From Camarhynchus parvulus (Eukaryota; Chordata; Aves; Passeriformes; Thraupidae): 64,000 nt of DNA. The translations under genes and the position numbers were made by a program. This document shows, piece by piece, positions 45,401 through 57,900 of this stretch; position 1 is the stretch's first letter, and the number at the start of each line of letters is the position of its first letter. Location: the NCBI RefSeq assembly GCF_901933205.1, contig NC_044572.1, positions 92,346,965 through 92,410,964 on the forward strand. Reading direction: 5' to 3'. The notes below the pieces were generated by a model. The model was given only the letters and a program-made list of their open reading frames with translations. It was not told the DNA's origin and did not search any database.

Positions 45401-48400
45401 GTGCTGTGGAATATCATGGGTGCACTAAGGGCTATAAGTGCACTCCGAGGGAACACTAGGATGAATAAAGGAGGGGATCACAGGGTGCTATTCTTAGTAT
45501 TTTTACTGATAACTTGGCTGACAATTCAAATATCACTCTTGCTCAGCTAGTAAGCAATATTTTGTTTTTTAATGGTAAGCAACATCAAATTGGGAAAAAA
45601 ACCAACCTGGAATTGAAAATGTTCTTATCTAAGCGGAGCTGAAATAAAATTAAATCCTTCACAACTAAAAAGAATGACCCATAGTCAAAAGACAATCAAA
45701 ATGTAAATGCATATGTGAAAACTGTTGTGTTATATGCAAAAGATGTTATTGATATGACTGTCTTTACAACCCTCAAATTACTACTATATGAAGAATTAAC
45801 ACTAAGTCAGTGATGGTTCTGTGTTTCTATGTCATACTTTTGTATGCAACATCAATAGGGTAACAATAACTTACTAAGGATGCTGACATGAATCTAACTT
45901 CCAGCAGGTAAAACTAACCACTGGTTTCTCAGGCATATTTAGGGTGCAGGTCCTTAAAGTTATCTGTCCCTGGGGCTTTCTTGTTCTCTCATCAGTATTG
46001 ACAGTGCTAGCTACCAAGAAACTGTGACTACAAGCTCATCCAGTTGCAGATGTTTAGATGTAAAAATATACAGTACACTAATTCTAATTGCAATCCTTTT
46101 ATTAATAAATAAATGGGTTTTCATTTCAAAGAAGTTAGAAAGAGAAAGCTATAGAGTTTGTATAATTATGACAGCCAAGCAGCTGTTGATTTTCTTGGTA
46201 CAATTCCAGCAATATTCCTAAACTTCAAATAAAACCTGCTAAATCCTACTTTTAGTGCTCATGGACTTTGAAGTCTGAGAAATTCTAGCCAGATAAGTAA
46301 TATTTTAAGTCTTGCTCACTTCTTACTAATGAGGCAATGTGAGGTCCAAAAATCTCTTCATAGCAACACGTCCTAGTAGCCTACCTGAAAACATGATTTC
46401 TGCTTCAAGTACTGTGTAAGATTTAATCTACATCAGCAGATTTATGGTTATAAATCCATATTTCTAGAAGGTTGCAGACCTAAATGACAGGCATGAGGAG
46501 CAGTACCTGATTCTGTGGTGACATCAACATCAACATGACTGCTTTTGCTATTTCTTGCACCGCTTTATAAAGTATGCATCTTCCTTGTAAAATGACCTGA
46601 ATGCTTACCATTTCCCCCTAAATTTTATCATTCTTTTTTACAAGAAGTGTTCAGTCTTCCATGTTTGAGTGACTCTTTATACTCAATGATTCTTTTGGGT
46701 CCCTTCCCATTCAGGATATTTTATATTTAGACAAAATACTTAGATGGACTCTCTCAGAAAGCTACACAGAAGAGCTGGATGTCCTTACACGTTTACTCAA
46801 CATGTGATCTGTGTTTTCTTTCAGTTACTCAGGTGGGAAAAGTTTGTAGGGAGTGGTGATATCTTGAATTAATTTTAGTCATACAGGTTGGAAGAAACAC
46901 AGGAGCTTTCAGCACAGCAACCTTTCTCGTAGCCTGAGAAGAAATGCTTCCTCATCCTCAAACCTCATAAATGATTGGGGTTTTTCTCCAAGCTACAATA
47001 GTTTAATTCAAGAAATGCTTTTATTATATCCTTAGACCATTGTAGTAACCACAGCATTGTTACCACTGATGTCTGAGCAGTAGAAAGAGGTTCTGACTCC
47101 AAAATAACTGCAGAGGGCAGCATTAATTCATTATTTAAACCCTCCAGTGACAGAGAAGATCAATGTCCCTTGAAAATCCCAAATAATATTTTGTATGTAA
47201 ATAACCCAGGGCTTTGATAAGCAACTCTACCATGTATTGCCAGAACCAAATATGAGAGGATTTTGTGATACACCATTTCTTGAAAAAGTGTGCAGTTACA
47301 TTACATTAAAATTTTCAGATTCTGTATAGACTGAATAGAGTGCTCTGTAAGAACCTATTTAGTTTATGCTTTATTATGATATGTTACAATACAGTGGCAT
47401 TTGCTAACAACTTTTTACAATATGACTAAAACCACAAAAGAAAGATTGGCAGGAAAACAAATTTGACACTGTTCTTGTTTGTCCTTGGTGAATGCCAAGT
47501 TAATAAGGCTTACACCAACTAGAAACTAGTGCTTTTTAACATTATGCTTATTTTCACGGATATCCAATCTTTAGTGCTACTGAAGTTATTGTTCTCTTTC
47601 AAATCCCTGGGACTAGAAGATATTTTTTCAGGGCACAGGGCAAACTTGAATCTTTGGTTATGGGTAGGTAGTCTTGTGAGCACATACTTCATGGGAAAGG
47701 CTTCAAAATATGCTTACCCCTTGTACATGAAATAAATGACAGACTTTCTTCTCACCCTGTAGAGCTCATCCCAGAGCTCACTTATTTCCTCACTTGCAAG
47801 TATCTGGTTTTATGGGTCTCAAAATATTGTGGGAGCTCATTAACAAACTTTCAGTGCAGAAGAGCAGAAAAAATGCACCCTCCATTCAACAGGCACCTGA
47901 TGGATTTCTCAGTCTTACTTAGTAAATCATTACTTTTCTAGGAGCCTTTCCAGAGTCCTGCTTTAGTTTGGAGAACTCATCCAACAAAACTTCCTTTCTT
48001 TTTTTATGATACTGCTCATTCAATTTAATCTGATCTTGACTTCTCCCTTTCATTACTGCCTGCAGACTAGGTATTTTCTAGTTATTAGCATTAGAATATG
48101 TAGTTGCATATTTTTCAGGGCCATTCCTATGTTAATCTGCTCTTCCATTTCACTAAAACAAAATGTTTCTGTTTCTAAATGTACAGTGCTTGGTGTGCGT
48201 GTGTACACACACTGTGGTCCATCTGAGAATGCTCTGAAACTCACTCCTCTGAATGTTCATCTCCGTGGATTCAGATTATAAAAGTCTGATGGGAAACCAC
48301 CCTTTCTTCTGAGGACACTTCAAAACAGCTGCTTGCAGCTGCCATATCTCCTCCACTTTTAAGTCTCTCACTGGGAAATTACAATTTCAGTTTATGTCTT

Positions 48401-49819
48401 TCATTTGAAAAATCAGAAAGCAGACGCTGAATCTTGCCACTAAACTGCAAATTTAAAAGCATGAACTGCACCAAGATAGATAGGTCTTCCCATCATAAGG
48501 AAGGACTCCAGTTCTCTGTCACATTTGCAGCACAAAATGGGCTGTCTTTAGCCTCTGACAATATTTGTTTAAAATTAATGACCCTCACCCATCTGCATTT
48601 CCTAGTTCACGGTGTGCATGTATAGGGAGAGAAAAAGACAGGGAGATAAATTCTTCCTAATGTTCATTTTAATATTAAAAGTTTCCTGTTTAAAATAGTT
48701 GTTGATGCAGAGTTTTACTTAGAATTTATTTATAAGAAGACTCCACAGATGCAAGTGGATGCTAGCTGCCTGCTGTTACAGTAATATGTCCTGCAGCCTA
48801 AATCATATGTCTAACCATGCCAGAGCAGTCAGCAGCATGTGGACTAAAACTGCTTCATCCTGCATGCTGTGTAGAGACTGATTGCATTGGGGCACGATGA
48901 TAAGAATGTGAATGGATTTAAATGGCAGCCAGAAACTTTATATCACTGGGAAAGAAGACAGAGCTTTTCTACTTTCTAGCTTTGTCACATGTCAACTCCT
49001 AAAGTGTGGCCAGCATGGAAGTTAAAATAATAAATAACAGTGCTATGATATTTGCTGCTGTTTTCCAAGCATTTAGTCTCAATGCATATGGAAATGGATT
49101 TTAGGACTTCAGAGGCTTAACTTTTTGTTTTCTAAAAACATGTAAGACTGTTTGGAGTCTTGGATGTATGAGGTAGGGAAGTCCTTATCAACGTATGTAG
49201 GCAATATATATATCACACTGCTGAGTATTTGTGTCAGGTTTGAAACACATGCAAACCAGGTAATTATTGTATTTCAACACCAAGAGTCCTGTTAGACATA
49301 AAAGGTGCCTTCACAGTTACTATTTGATGACAATAGTGATCCTGATGTCAATACATGGAAGATTTACGTGAATCATTTTTTCAAGAAAAAGATTTATTCT
49401 GTATTTCACTAGGTAAACCCCAATATTTGCAGATAAGTGATTAAATGGATTATGGATTAAAAACTGCAACTTTGGGATTTGTATTCTGATGAAGGAATGG
49501 CTCTTTTGCTAAGGATGGGCAGTTGCTCCTCATTTTTTCTCTTCTCCACAAAGCCTGATAGACCCTAAGCATAATAACACACAGTTAGGATAGTGTTATC
49601 ACCATATGTTGTAACAAAATGATAGTTGCAATGTTATAAGAAGAAATAGTAAAATATGTCTCATTATTTTTACTGTACAGTAATTTCTGAAATTATTTTG
49701 CCCAGTTTCATGTGACTGCTTCAAAAGATGAACCTAATTAAGGACTAGCTGATTAAACAGCTGACATAACTTGTAGCCAGAAGGAATACCCCTCCACAGC
49801 TTCCCTGGCAATCAGCTCT

Positions 49820-50878
49820 GTGAAGGGTTAATCCTGGCTGGACTCCAGGCTCCCAGCAAAGCCATTCTATCACTTGTCTTATCTCAAAAGGACAGGGGAA
49901 GGAAAATATAACTTTCAGGTTATAAAATATAAGGAAAATATAAAATGCTCATGGATCAAGATAAGGACAGGGAGAGATTGCTCACTGGTTACTGTCAGAA
50001 CAGGCAAAACAGACTTCACTTGGAAAAATTAGTTTCATTTATTACCAGTCAAATGAGAGTAGGATAATGGGATAAAACCCCAAATCTTAAACCCTCTTAA
50101 TCCTACATTTCCCTTCTTTCCGTTGCTCCCGAGTTCCATCCCGCCTTCCTGTCAGTGGTGCAGGGGCACAGGGAATGGAGGCTGCAGTCAGTTTATCACA
50201 CATTTTCTCTGCTACACCTTCCTCTTCAGAGGGAGGACTCCTCACACTCCTCCCCTGCTCCAGTGTGGGGTTCCTCCCACTGGAGATAGATCTCCACAGC
50301 TTCTCCAGTGTGAGTCTTTCCCAAGGGCTACAGTTCTTCACAAACTGCTCCAGTTTGGGTCCCTTCATGTGTTACAGTCAAAGGAACTGGCTGCCCTAAT
50401 GCAGCTCCTCATTCCAAGGGGCCACAGGAAGCCTGCTACATGTAGGCTTCCAAGAGGGTCACAGCCTCCTTCATGCATCCACCTGCTCCAGTATGGGGTC
50501 CTTCACATCCCCCTCCCTTCAGGGGTGCAGCTGCCTCAGCATGGTCTTCACCACAGGTTGCAGGGGAATCTCTGCTCCAGCACCTGGAGAACCTCTTGGC
50601 CCTCCCTCTTTGTCTGCTGAGATGTTTCTCTCAATTATTCTCACTTCTGTCTCTGGTTGTACTGCTGTTTTCCAGCAACTATTTCCCCTTTCTTAAATCT
50701 ATTATCCTAAAGATGCCCCCACTGTCACTGCTTCACTCAGCCTTGGACAATGGTGGGTCTTTCTTGGAGCTGACTGGCGCTGGCTCTGTTGGACATGGGA
50801 AACCTTCTGGCAGCTTCTCACAGAAGCCACTCCTGTAGCTGCCCTGCTGCCAAAACCTTCCCATGCAAACCCAATACA
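49820..50878 (-). mobile_element. Solo LTR of an endogenous retrovirus (LTR family B, fuller copy)
   Basis: The minus strand starts TGTATTGGGTTTGCATGG at 50878 and repeats the family B blocks seen at 12 kb: GTTTTGGCAGCAGG, CCAACAGAGCCAGCGCCAG, a CTCCAGGTGCTGGAGCAGAG block near 50,575, and then an internal array of degenerate CTGGAGCAG-type units at about 50,250-50,515. The 3' part (49,820-50,100) has the AAACAGACTTCACTTGG block near 50,008. No retroviral gene adjoins it. The left limit is approximate. Confidence 0.78.
50250..50515. repeat. Degenerate tandem array inside the LTR
   Basis: Units of the form CTGCTCCAGT.TGGGGTCCTTC recur at roughly 50,256, 50,300 (as CTTCTCCAGTGTGAGTC), 50,347 and 50,483, at irregular spacing. 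The 12-kb copy has the corresponding array on the other strand. Confidence 0.65.
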
Positions 50879-51239
50879 GGCTTGTACTTCTGAAATTCCC
50901 CAACAGCTTCTCTAAGGACTCCCTCTCCGCTGCTCACCTGACCTGACCAGGCTGAGGCCACTGGGGCTGTGGGACCACCAGAGTGAAAGGTCTTTGGGCA
51001 AGACCCATTGTTCTTCAATTACTTTGGGAATGTTTAAGCCATTAACTATTTCAGTCTTGCACACCTCTATGGGGGATATAGCATATGGAGCTATTCAGGA
51101 TCTTAATATATGAGATGTATTGTCACAGTAATGCATCTGCAAGGGAAGGTGTGAAAGACTCCATTGCGTCCATCAAAAAGGAGGCAGAATTTTAAAGCAG
51201 TAAATTCAGTACATTAATCTGTATCCATGTGTAGTATTC

Positions 51240-51648
51240 ACATATTCTTTGAGCAGAGAGAGACTTAATTCTCTCTCCCAGGATCTCTCTCGGCTTCCTG
51301 GGAAGCTGAAAGTCTGTGAGAAAGGTCAGACACAGAAGAAAAACAATTCTTATCTTCACATGCTGCATCTGTTGTTTGGCACATGTGGAATGCATTATGG
51401 AGATTGTTTACCCAAAGGGATTTGTTGATTGGACACTGGTGATGGTGTTTTGGATTGATTGACCAATTTGGTCAAAGCTAGGTGGTGACTGTCTGTAAGG
51501 GGTTACGGGTTTTTCTTTACTAAAGTTGGTATAGTATTAGTGTAGTATGTAGTATAATACAGTATAGCTTAGTAAAGCATTTTGTTCAGCCTTCTGCAAT
51601 CATGGAGTCAAGGCTCATTATTCCCCGCTCAGGGGGCTCACTGTTACA
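51240..51648 (+). mobile_element. Solo LTR of an endogenous retrovirus (LTR family E)
   Basis: Contains blocks I recall from a songbird LTR: TCTCCCAGGATCTCTCTCGG near 51,273, AGAAAGGTCAGACACAGAAG near 51,319, GGAGATTGTTTACCCAAAGG near 51,399 and CCTTCTGCAATCATGGAGTC near 51,590, ending CTCACTGTTACA at 51648. The expected AATAAA before the end is AGTAAA here (51571-51576), so this copy has lost the canonical poly(A) signal. It lies about 360 bp from the end of the family B LTR. The 5' limit is approximate. Confidence 0.72.
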
Positions 51649-52078
51649 ATCTCCATGGTATTACTAGAGTGTGTGTCGCACTGACAAGCAGTGGCGAAGC
51701 AGGGTTGAGGGCTGATGGTCATGGTTAGTGAGTCAGTGTCAGAGGCAGAGCCATAGCCTGGTGGCTGGGGGGACTCTGACTTCTCCTTTGCTAGAAGAGG
51801 AAAACACGCACTGTGTTCATATCAGATGACAAATATGAGCCTTGTTCTGCTCCAAAACTTACTCTCTGAGATAACAGAGTGGAGCCTGTAAGTAATTTTC
51901 CTCATGGCATCGCTGGATGCCTTGCTATTACCATTGCAATGAGACAGACTTTTTGCCCGGTCACACATGGCCCATTTTTCTGTGATTGAATTCACCTCCC
52001 TCAGCTACATTGGCAAGACAAACTCAGAGGCTCTCAGGAGTGCTGAAAGGTCTGCATACACATTGGAGAGGAAATGCA
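51649..52078. other. Spacer between LTR and CR1
   Basis: About 430 bp without a recognised feature. Confidence 0.5.
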
Positions 52079-52480
52079 ATCATAGAATCATTTAGGTTAG
52101 AAAAGGTCTGTTAGATAATAAAATCTAATCGTTAACCTAAGACAGCAGTGTTCACCACTTAACCATGTCCCTAAGCGCTACATCTACACATCTTTTAAAT
52201 ATCACCAGGAATGCTGACTCTGCCTCGGGCAGCCTGTCCCAACACTTGACAACCCTTTCTATGAAGAAATTTTTCCTAATGTCCAACCTAAACCTCACCT
52301 GATGCATCTGGAGGCTGTTTCTTCTTGTCCCATCTCTTGTTATTTGGGAGGAGAGACTGACCTCCACCTGGCCACACCCTCCTCTCAGGCAGCTGTAGAG
52401 TGTGATAAGGTCCTCCCTGAGCCTCCTTTTCTCCAGGCTGGACATCCCCAGCTCCCTCAGCCACTCTCATAAGATTTTGC
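52079..52480 (-). mobile_element. CR1 LINE fragment, ORF2 C-terminus and 3' end
   Basis: The minus strand encodes the C-terminus of the CR1 ORF2 polyprotein without a stop over about 97 codons (52445-52152): [18 protein letters not shown], then [18 protein letters not shown] and [13 protein letters not shown]. The 3' end, read on the plus strand, begins AATCATAGAATCATTTAGG, the usual CR1 terminus. It is 5'-truncated, like most genomic CR1 copies, so it is not active. Reading-frame preservation suggests it is younger than the 17-kb fragments. Confidence 0.93.
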
Positions 52481-54863
52481 AGATATCAATAACCCCTAAG
52501 TATTTTGCATACCTTACTTAATTGCTATGAAGTAATTATTTTCAATATGTTTCAGCCAATTCTTTCTGATGTACAACTGATCTATCCAAAGATGTCAAAG
52601 AGCCCCTCTCCTTTCAATGTGCATTTTGGGTATCAGGCTATCCTTTTGAGGATAGAGTAGTTCCAGTTATTTAAATTGAGTGTCTACAACACCAGTAAAA
52701 CATCAGGATGGCATTTAAACCAGGAGTTTTTGAAAAATAAATATATACCAGAAAGTCAATTTAATAATTAGTCATCAGCAATCTTCTGAAATGGACCCTC
52801 ATAATTTGCCATTTCATGTAGAAATTAGTGCTTTTTGAAATGAAAACCAGGTAACTTTCATCTGCTGTGTAGCCTCATAATTACTATACAGAAAATAGAG
52901 AAATTAATATATTTGTAGCAAAAAGTGTTAGTACCTAATATTTCAAAAACAAGCATATACCATGACTGTATTACTGCTATTTAAATGCCATTAGTGTGTA
53001 GGGCTACTTGGAAAAATGTTTGCAGCTACAGTCTTGTTATGGAAAAATGGAATGGAAATATTTCATAATTGGAAAGGTGAGCTAGGAGTGCCAGGCAGCC
53101 CTACAGGCATTGGTTTAAATGTTGGAGCTGTGTTGGGAAGGAAAACCTGCCTTGGCAGAAATGAATGAAAAACAAGCATCATTTGGAGAGGGGAGGAAAC
53201 AATGACCATGACAGCAAACTGAAATAAACACACCCAGCGTATTGAACCAACCCTAATACAAGTGTTCAGCCTCTCATGGTTGCAGAGAGCGTGTAACAGC
53301 AGCACATGAACGGAAAAGTGCCCTCCAAAGTCGCTCTGAATTTTGGGTGTTTTCTGATCCTTCCTTTGAGCTCATAAACCATGAGGGGAGGAGGAGAAAA
53401 ATATCGTAGCTGTAGCTATCTCTTGCTGACACTAAACATGTTTGCTACCAAAGGAGGAACTTCTGAAGGGTCAAAAGGCTGACCCGCAGGACTGGACAGC
53501 AGCACAGGTGGGAAAATCAGAGCACTCTGGCAGAGTTTAGCTCTGCCAGAAAAAAAACCCAAAAAAAGACCCAAAATAAATTACCTCCTCCAAGTTTTTA
53601 TTTCCTGGTTCCAGGAAATTAACTTTGAATTTTTTTAAATAGACACTGAAGAAGATTGTATTGCATATATGTGTATAATTGATAACAGGGGAGAATTTCC
53701 AGATTTTATAGCCCTTGAGCAGCACAATAGGCTATATTCAGTATCCTTACTGGAGGTTGATAGTTTTATCTCTGTCATCCTCCAGCTATCTGATAAACAG
53801 CCTACATTTGCTTGATCAGCTGGTATGGCAACAAATCATGGCATTTATGTTCATTTTCTGTAGCAGGTGCTTCTACGAAATATCCATACTACTGCAGTAG
53901 TCAGTGGTTGGTTGCTGTCATCCAGGCATAAAAATGTCCAGGGACACAAAGAACAAGCCAAATTATCTTCTTATTTTAATAATTTTCATTGCTAAAACAA
54001 GCAGTAGGATCCAATTAATCAGTTGTACTTATTGAAAGAAAATAAAAATATACTAAAATGTAAACAAGGAAAAATAAGTTAGTTAGTGTGTCCCCTATAC
54101 CACAAATTAGGATTCTTGTTCTGGGTGTTACTGAGGACATTAAGACTTTAGGCAATAGGAAAGCACCATGTTGTAATTTTTTTTTATTCCCCGTGGATAG
54201 ATCCCTTCATTAATGCATGCTTGATAACAATTATTTTAGCCAAGCTGTCGATGAATATAAGAACAAAGGACCCTTAGTTAGGACAATTAATTGAATTTGA
54301 CAGTAGAGGTAATCAGGGTAGGAGGAAGCACTGCAAGAGCAGAAGCAAGTCCAGTTGGTTAGTCAGGAGAGACAGGCGTGTGTGACATATGGCAATGGCT
54401 GAGAGCTTTGCAAACTCCGCAGTAGATGTCACCCTCAGCAGGAATTTACAGCCCCTAAGCAGCCCAAAGTCAACACAAACTGTTAAGGAAAAAAGACCAT
54501 CATTTCTCCACTCAGCATGCAGTGTCCTGAGCATTTCTTGGGAAATAGCAAAGTGCAGATCACTGATCTGATTGATTACTCTGGACCACATCATCAGCAT
54601 GGCACTGGTCACCGTGGGAACACAATTTTCAAACTTGCAGCTTTGCTGGCTGTAAGTGTGCCCGTGCAAGGGGAAAGGAAAAGCTACAATAGCTCTAATG
54701 CACAGACACAAAAGCACACCATGGCTTGTCATGGTGATAGCAGCAGGCTCCACAGCAGCAGCAGGAGGTTGCCATTCCTCCATCTGGGCTCTCCAGGTTG
54801 CCAGTCACCCTGTCTGTGTTGAGCACTCCCCAGGAAGGATGGGGTACAGGGCAGCAGGGGCAA

Positions 54864-54926
54864 TGATGCTGCTGCAGCTGCTGCTGCCACCCTGCTGTCC
54901 TTGAATTGGCAGCTGCAGCAGCATCA
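54864..54926. repeat. Perfect CTG-rich inverted repeat, 18-bp arms
   Basis: TGATGCTGCTGCAGCTGC at 54864-54881 and its exact reverse complement at 54909-54926, with a 27-nt loop. A transcript of either strand would fold into a hairpin of about 63 nt. Confidence 0.88.
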
Positions 54927-57900
54927 CAGGGAAATATCCTTGGCAGGCTAGCCTTGCCTTTGGATGCTCTCCTCTCTTCAGCAAATAAAGGATTATTCTC
55001 TCCAGGTTAATTTCACATGTGGTTGATTGCCAGCTGCCTCACGAGTACGAGCTCTGGTTAGAGAGCTTCTGCTGACTGGTCACAGCTGACATGGGACTGA
55101 AACCTCAGAATGCCTTCGCTGCTGTCCTCAACACACTGCAGCACTCCAGAGAAACTCAGCACAGCTCTCAGGGTGGTGGCTGCTGCTGCTGGTCATCCCA
55201 GGCTCCTCTTGATGAGTGTGCTAAGGAACACAGGGGCTACAGATGGTCGTTGTTCACCTTTCCTGAGAAAGTGTGATGATGACATCAACAAGATAAACAA
55301 CAACAGCCTCAGCTGCTTGGAGTTTATGATTTTTGAAGGAAGAAAAAAGCAGGAAAGTATTGACTATTAATTGTGACAAACATAAAATTTGGATCTTTCT
55401 TAGACAATAAATGATGATGATGAGTCACAAAATTCCAGTTCCAGTAGCTCTCCTAAATTGGCTGCTAATCCAGAGTTGAATCAAAACCCTGATGAGTTTA
55501 TTTTACAAATCTGCTACTGGTAGGTCTCTGAGTCAAGAAACTCACATCTCATACAACGGCCACAGGTGATAGCTAAGGTTATAAATGCTTGCAGAACCTT
55601 GAGTCATTTCCAGCTCACTTCTTTTAACTCCATTTATAATTTCAAGCCTTTGAGTCCCCCAGAAAATAGCTGGCAATGGTGGGGCCAGAAGCCAGGATGT
55701 TTTTTATTCAATTTCATGGATGGCAACAATCCAAATGCAGTTACTGCTGAGATTTGGCTTAAAATAATCTCCTTAATCTACTCTACACCCTATGCTCTCT
55801 AGAGACTGAGGTTCCTTTACTCAAATTCAAAGACAGTAATAACATGAACAGAATAGAGGGGAGTGGGACAGTAAGCTTAAGACAAACTGGTAGAATAGAA
55901 ATCTCTTTTTTTGGAAGACAAACAAAAAATGTCTTAAGGCTGGGTTCTTTTTGACATTCAACACTTTAAAATAACTAGCAGTGGTGGGAACCAGGTTTTC
56001 TGAAAATCCCTTCTCTTTCTCAGTGTCTCTGAAATTTTAGTGGTTTCTATAGAATTCTAAATTTATTTGAAAATGATCATTTAGATGTCTAAAGTTAGGC
56101 AACAAGCAATGAGATCAACCTCTTGGGATCCAACAGAGAAGAATGAGCTCTCACCATCTACTCCTACAAACTAGTTTTAAGCAAAACTGTAGTTCAACTG
56201 TCTATGCTAGCTGCTCCTTTCCAGTTACCCTTTTTTTTGGTGCAATTTCTGGAAAATGGAGCACAAAATTCAGAGAAAGTTAAGAAAGTTAACCTGAGGT
56301 ACTACTAGCCCTAGGAAAATATTTTTGTACAAATAAAACATACAGAAAATGTTAAGGAGCTCTCAAAGGTAAGTTAAGCAACAAACCCACAAAGGTTACA
56401 GGGAGGAAAATTAACTTCTAGAGACTTTGGTCTCTGTCTAAATAAAACAGAAATGAAAAGAAAAATAGAATCAGAGCATATCCAAGCTCAAAACACATCA
56501 AAACTAATAGCAGTGACTAACAAGAATGAAATTAAAGATTATTCAAAAAGTTAATTAATGAGATGCATAAGGCAAACTGAGTTAATTTCTGCAATACATT
56601 TGGTTTAATAAAAATAAAGACATTGGACTGGGGCTTTCCCCATGTTTGGTTTTTCCTGTTCCAGATCATAATTTATTTTTGATAAATTTGGAGACACATG
56701 TCTGGAAATAGGAATTGTTAACCTGCCACATGACTGAAATTGCTTTTGCTGTTGCAATTTTATGGTGAATGCAAATGGGACAATAAGATTCTGTATATGT
56801 AATTGCTGAATTTATTATTCATAGTACTGTTTTTTTAAATACACAGAGGAGATGATAAATTTGCACTCATTTATCTATTATCTGAGAGACCCAGATCCAT
56901 TTGCTTTGAAGACAGTTACAGAAACAAATAAGGAACAGCTATTTGCACAAAGTTTTGAATAAATAAATAGATTCAATTAATTTATTTGCCAGAGATTTGG
57001 GTCTGCTATCTATTCCTGTTATCTCATGGAAATACAGACTGCTTGTTGCCTGCCCCAGTTTTCACTTCCAACAAGTTTTGCTTGTTCTGGTGCGCCCAGT
57101 CAGGTTCTGGACTAGGAAGCTCATCCTCCCAGGCTCTCTGACCAAACCAACTGTCCCAGATTGCAGCTCACAAGAAGGCTGCACTAATGGTCAGTGACCT
57201 GGTGAAGACGTTGCCCAACAGGAGATGACTCACATGGTTTGGAAATCAATGTAATTAATACTTGTTTTCAGATGAAAATACCCCTTGCTGTGAAATTTAC
57301 ATTTCTTTCTGTGTCCTCTGTGCATTACATTCTGGGTATGAGCATGGAAGGCATATTTTTTAGACAGTCTAAGCTGGTCTAAAACCATGCTGCTACCAAT
57401 GATTTTACCCTTTTCCTGGCTGTGACTCTATATTCACATGTGATGGCTGAGCCTTATGAGTTTGATCATTTAATCACTCTGATTGAACATAAATCCTTCT
57501 TTTGTGCATAAAATTTGCTTCCAGTCCTTGCACAGCTAACTCAAAGTCTTTAATTGAAATAAGAGCAAGTGAGGGGACATAACACCAAAGTGTAGGGGGG
57601 AGCACCAGCATCTCCTTCCCCCATTTTTGTGGTATCATGTATTTAGGTTGGCTGGAAAGGAACAAGCCTCCTATCTCCAATTAGGGTTTGTTTAGTAAAA
57701 GGAGTTAAATTTTGTTTAGTATCTGATGTTTTGCAACTGCAGCTAACATTCAAGCTACGTAAAATGAGGCTGAAAGTCTGATGTTCAGTTAAAACATTTT
57801 GCTTTCACAGATTTACCCTTCCTCACAGTTCTTTGCTACATCAAATTTTATTCCTTTCATTCTCATCATGCGAGACTGTCTTTTCATCTCTTCCATCCCC

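Larger units (their letters stand above)
36546..49819. other. Gene-free stretch, about 13.3 kb
   Basis: No coding exon recognised. It contains the T/G tract at 37.5 kb, the ATTT microsatellite at 39.7 kb and a CR1 remnant at 42.3 kb. A 69-codon open frame at 42,466-42,675 and a 108-codon one on the minus strand at 43,699-44,025 show no recognisable domain. Confidence 0.55.

Noticed and set aside
50250..50515. Regularly recurring units that might suggest a CRISPR-like array
   Set aside because: The units are degenerate, irregularly spaced, lie inside an LTR and occur in a vertebrate genome. They are an LTR-internal tandem array.
50123..50838. Ser/Pro/Leu-rich open frames of 121-165 codons
   Set aside because: They run antisense through the family B LTR and its internal tandem array; the same kind of frames occurs in the copy at 12 kb.
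54313..54783. 156-codon open frame on the minus strand
   Set aside because: No domain, signal or family resemblance; it overlaps a CAG/CTG-rich area that lacks stop codons by composition.
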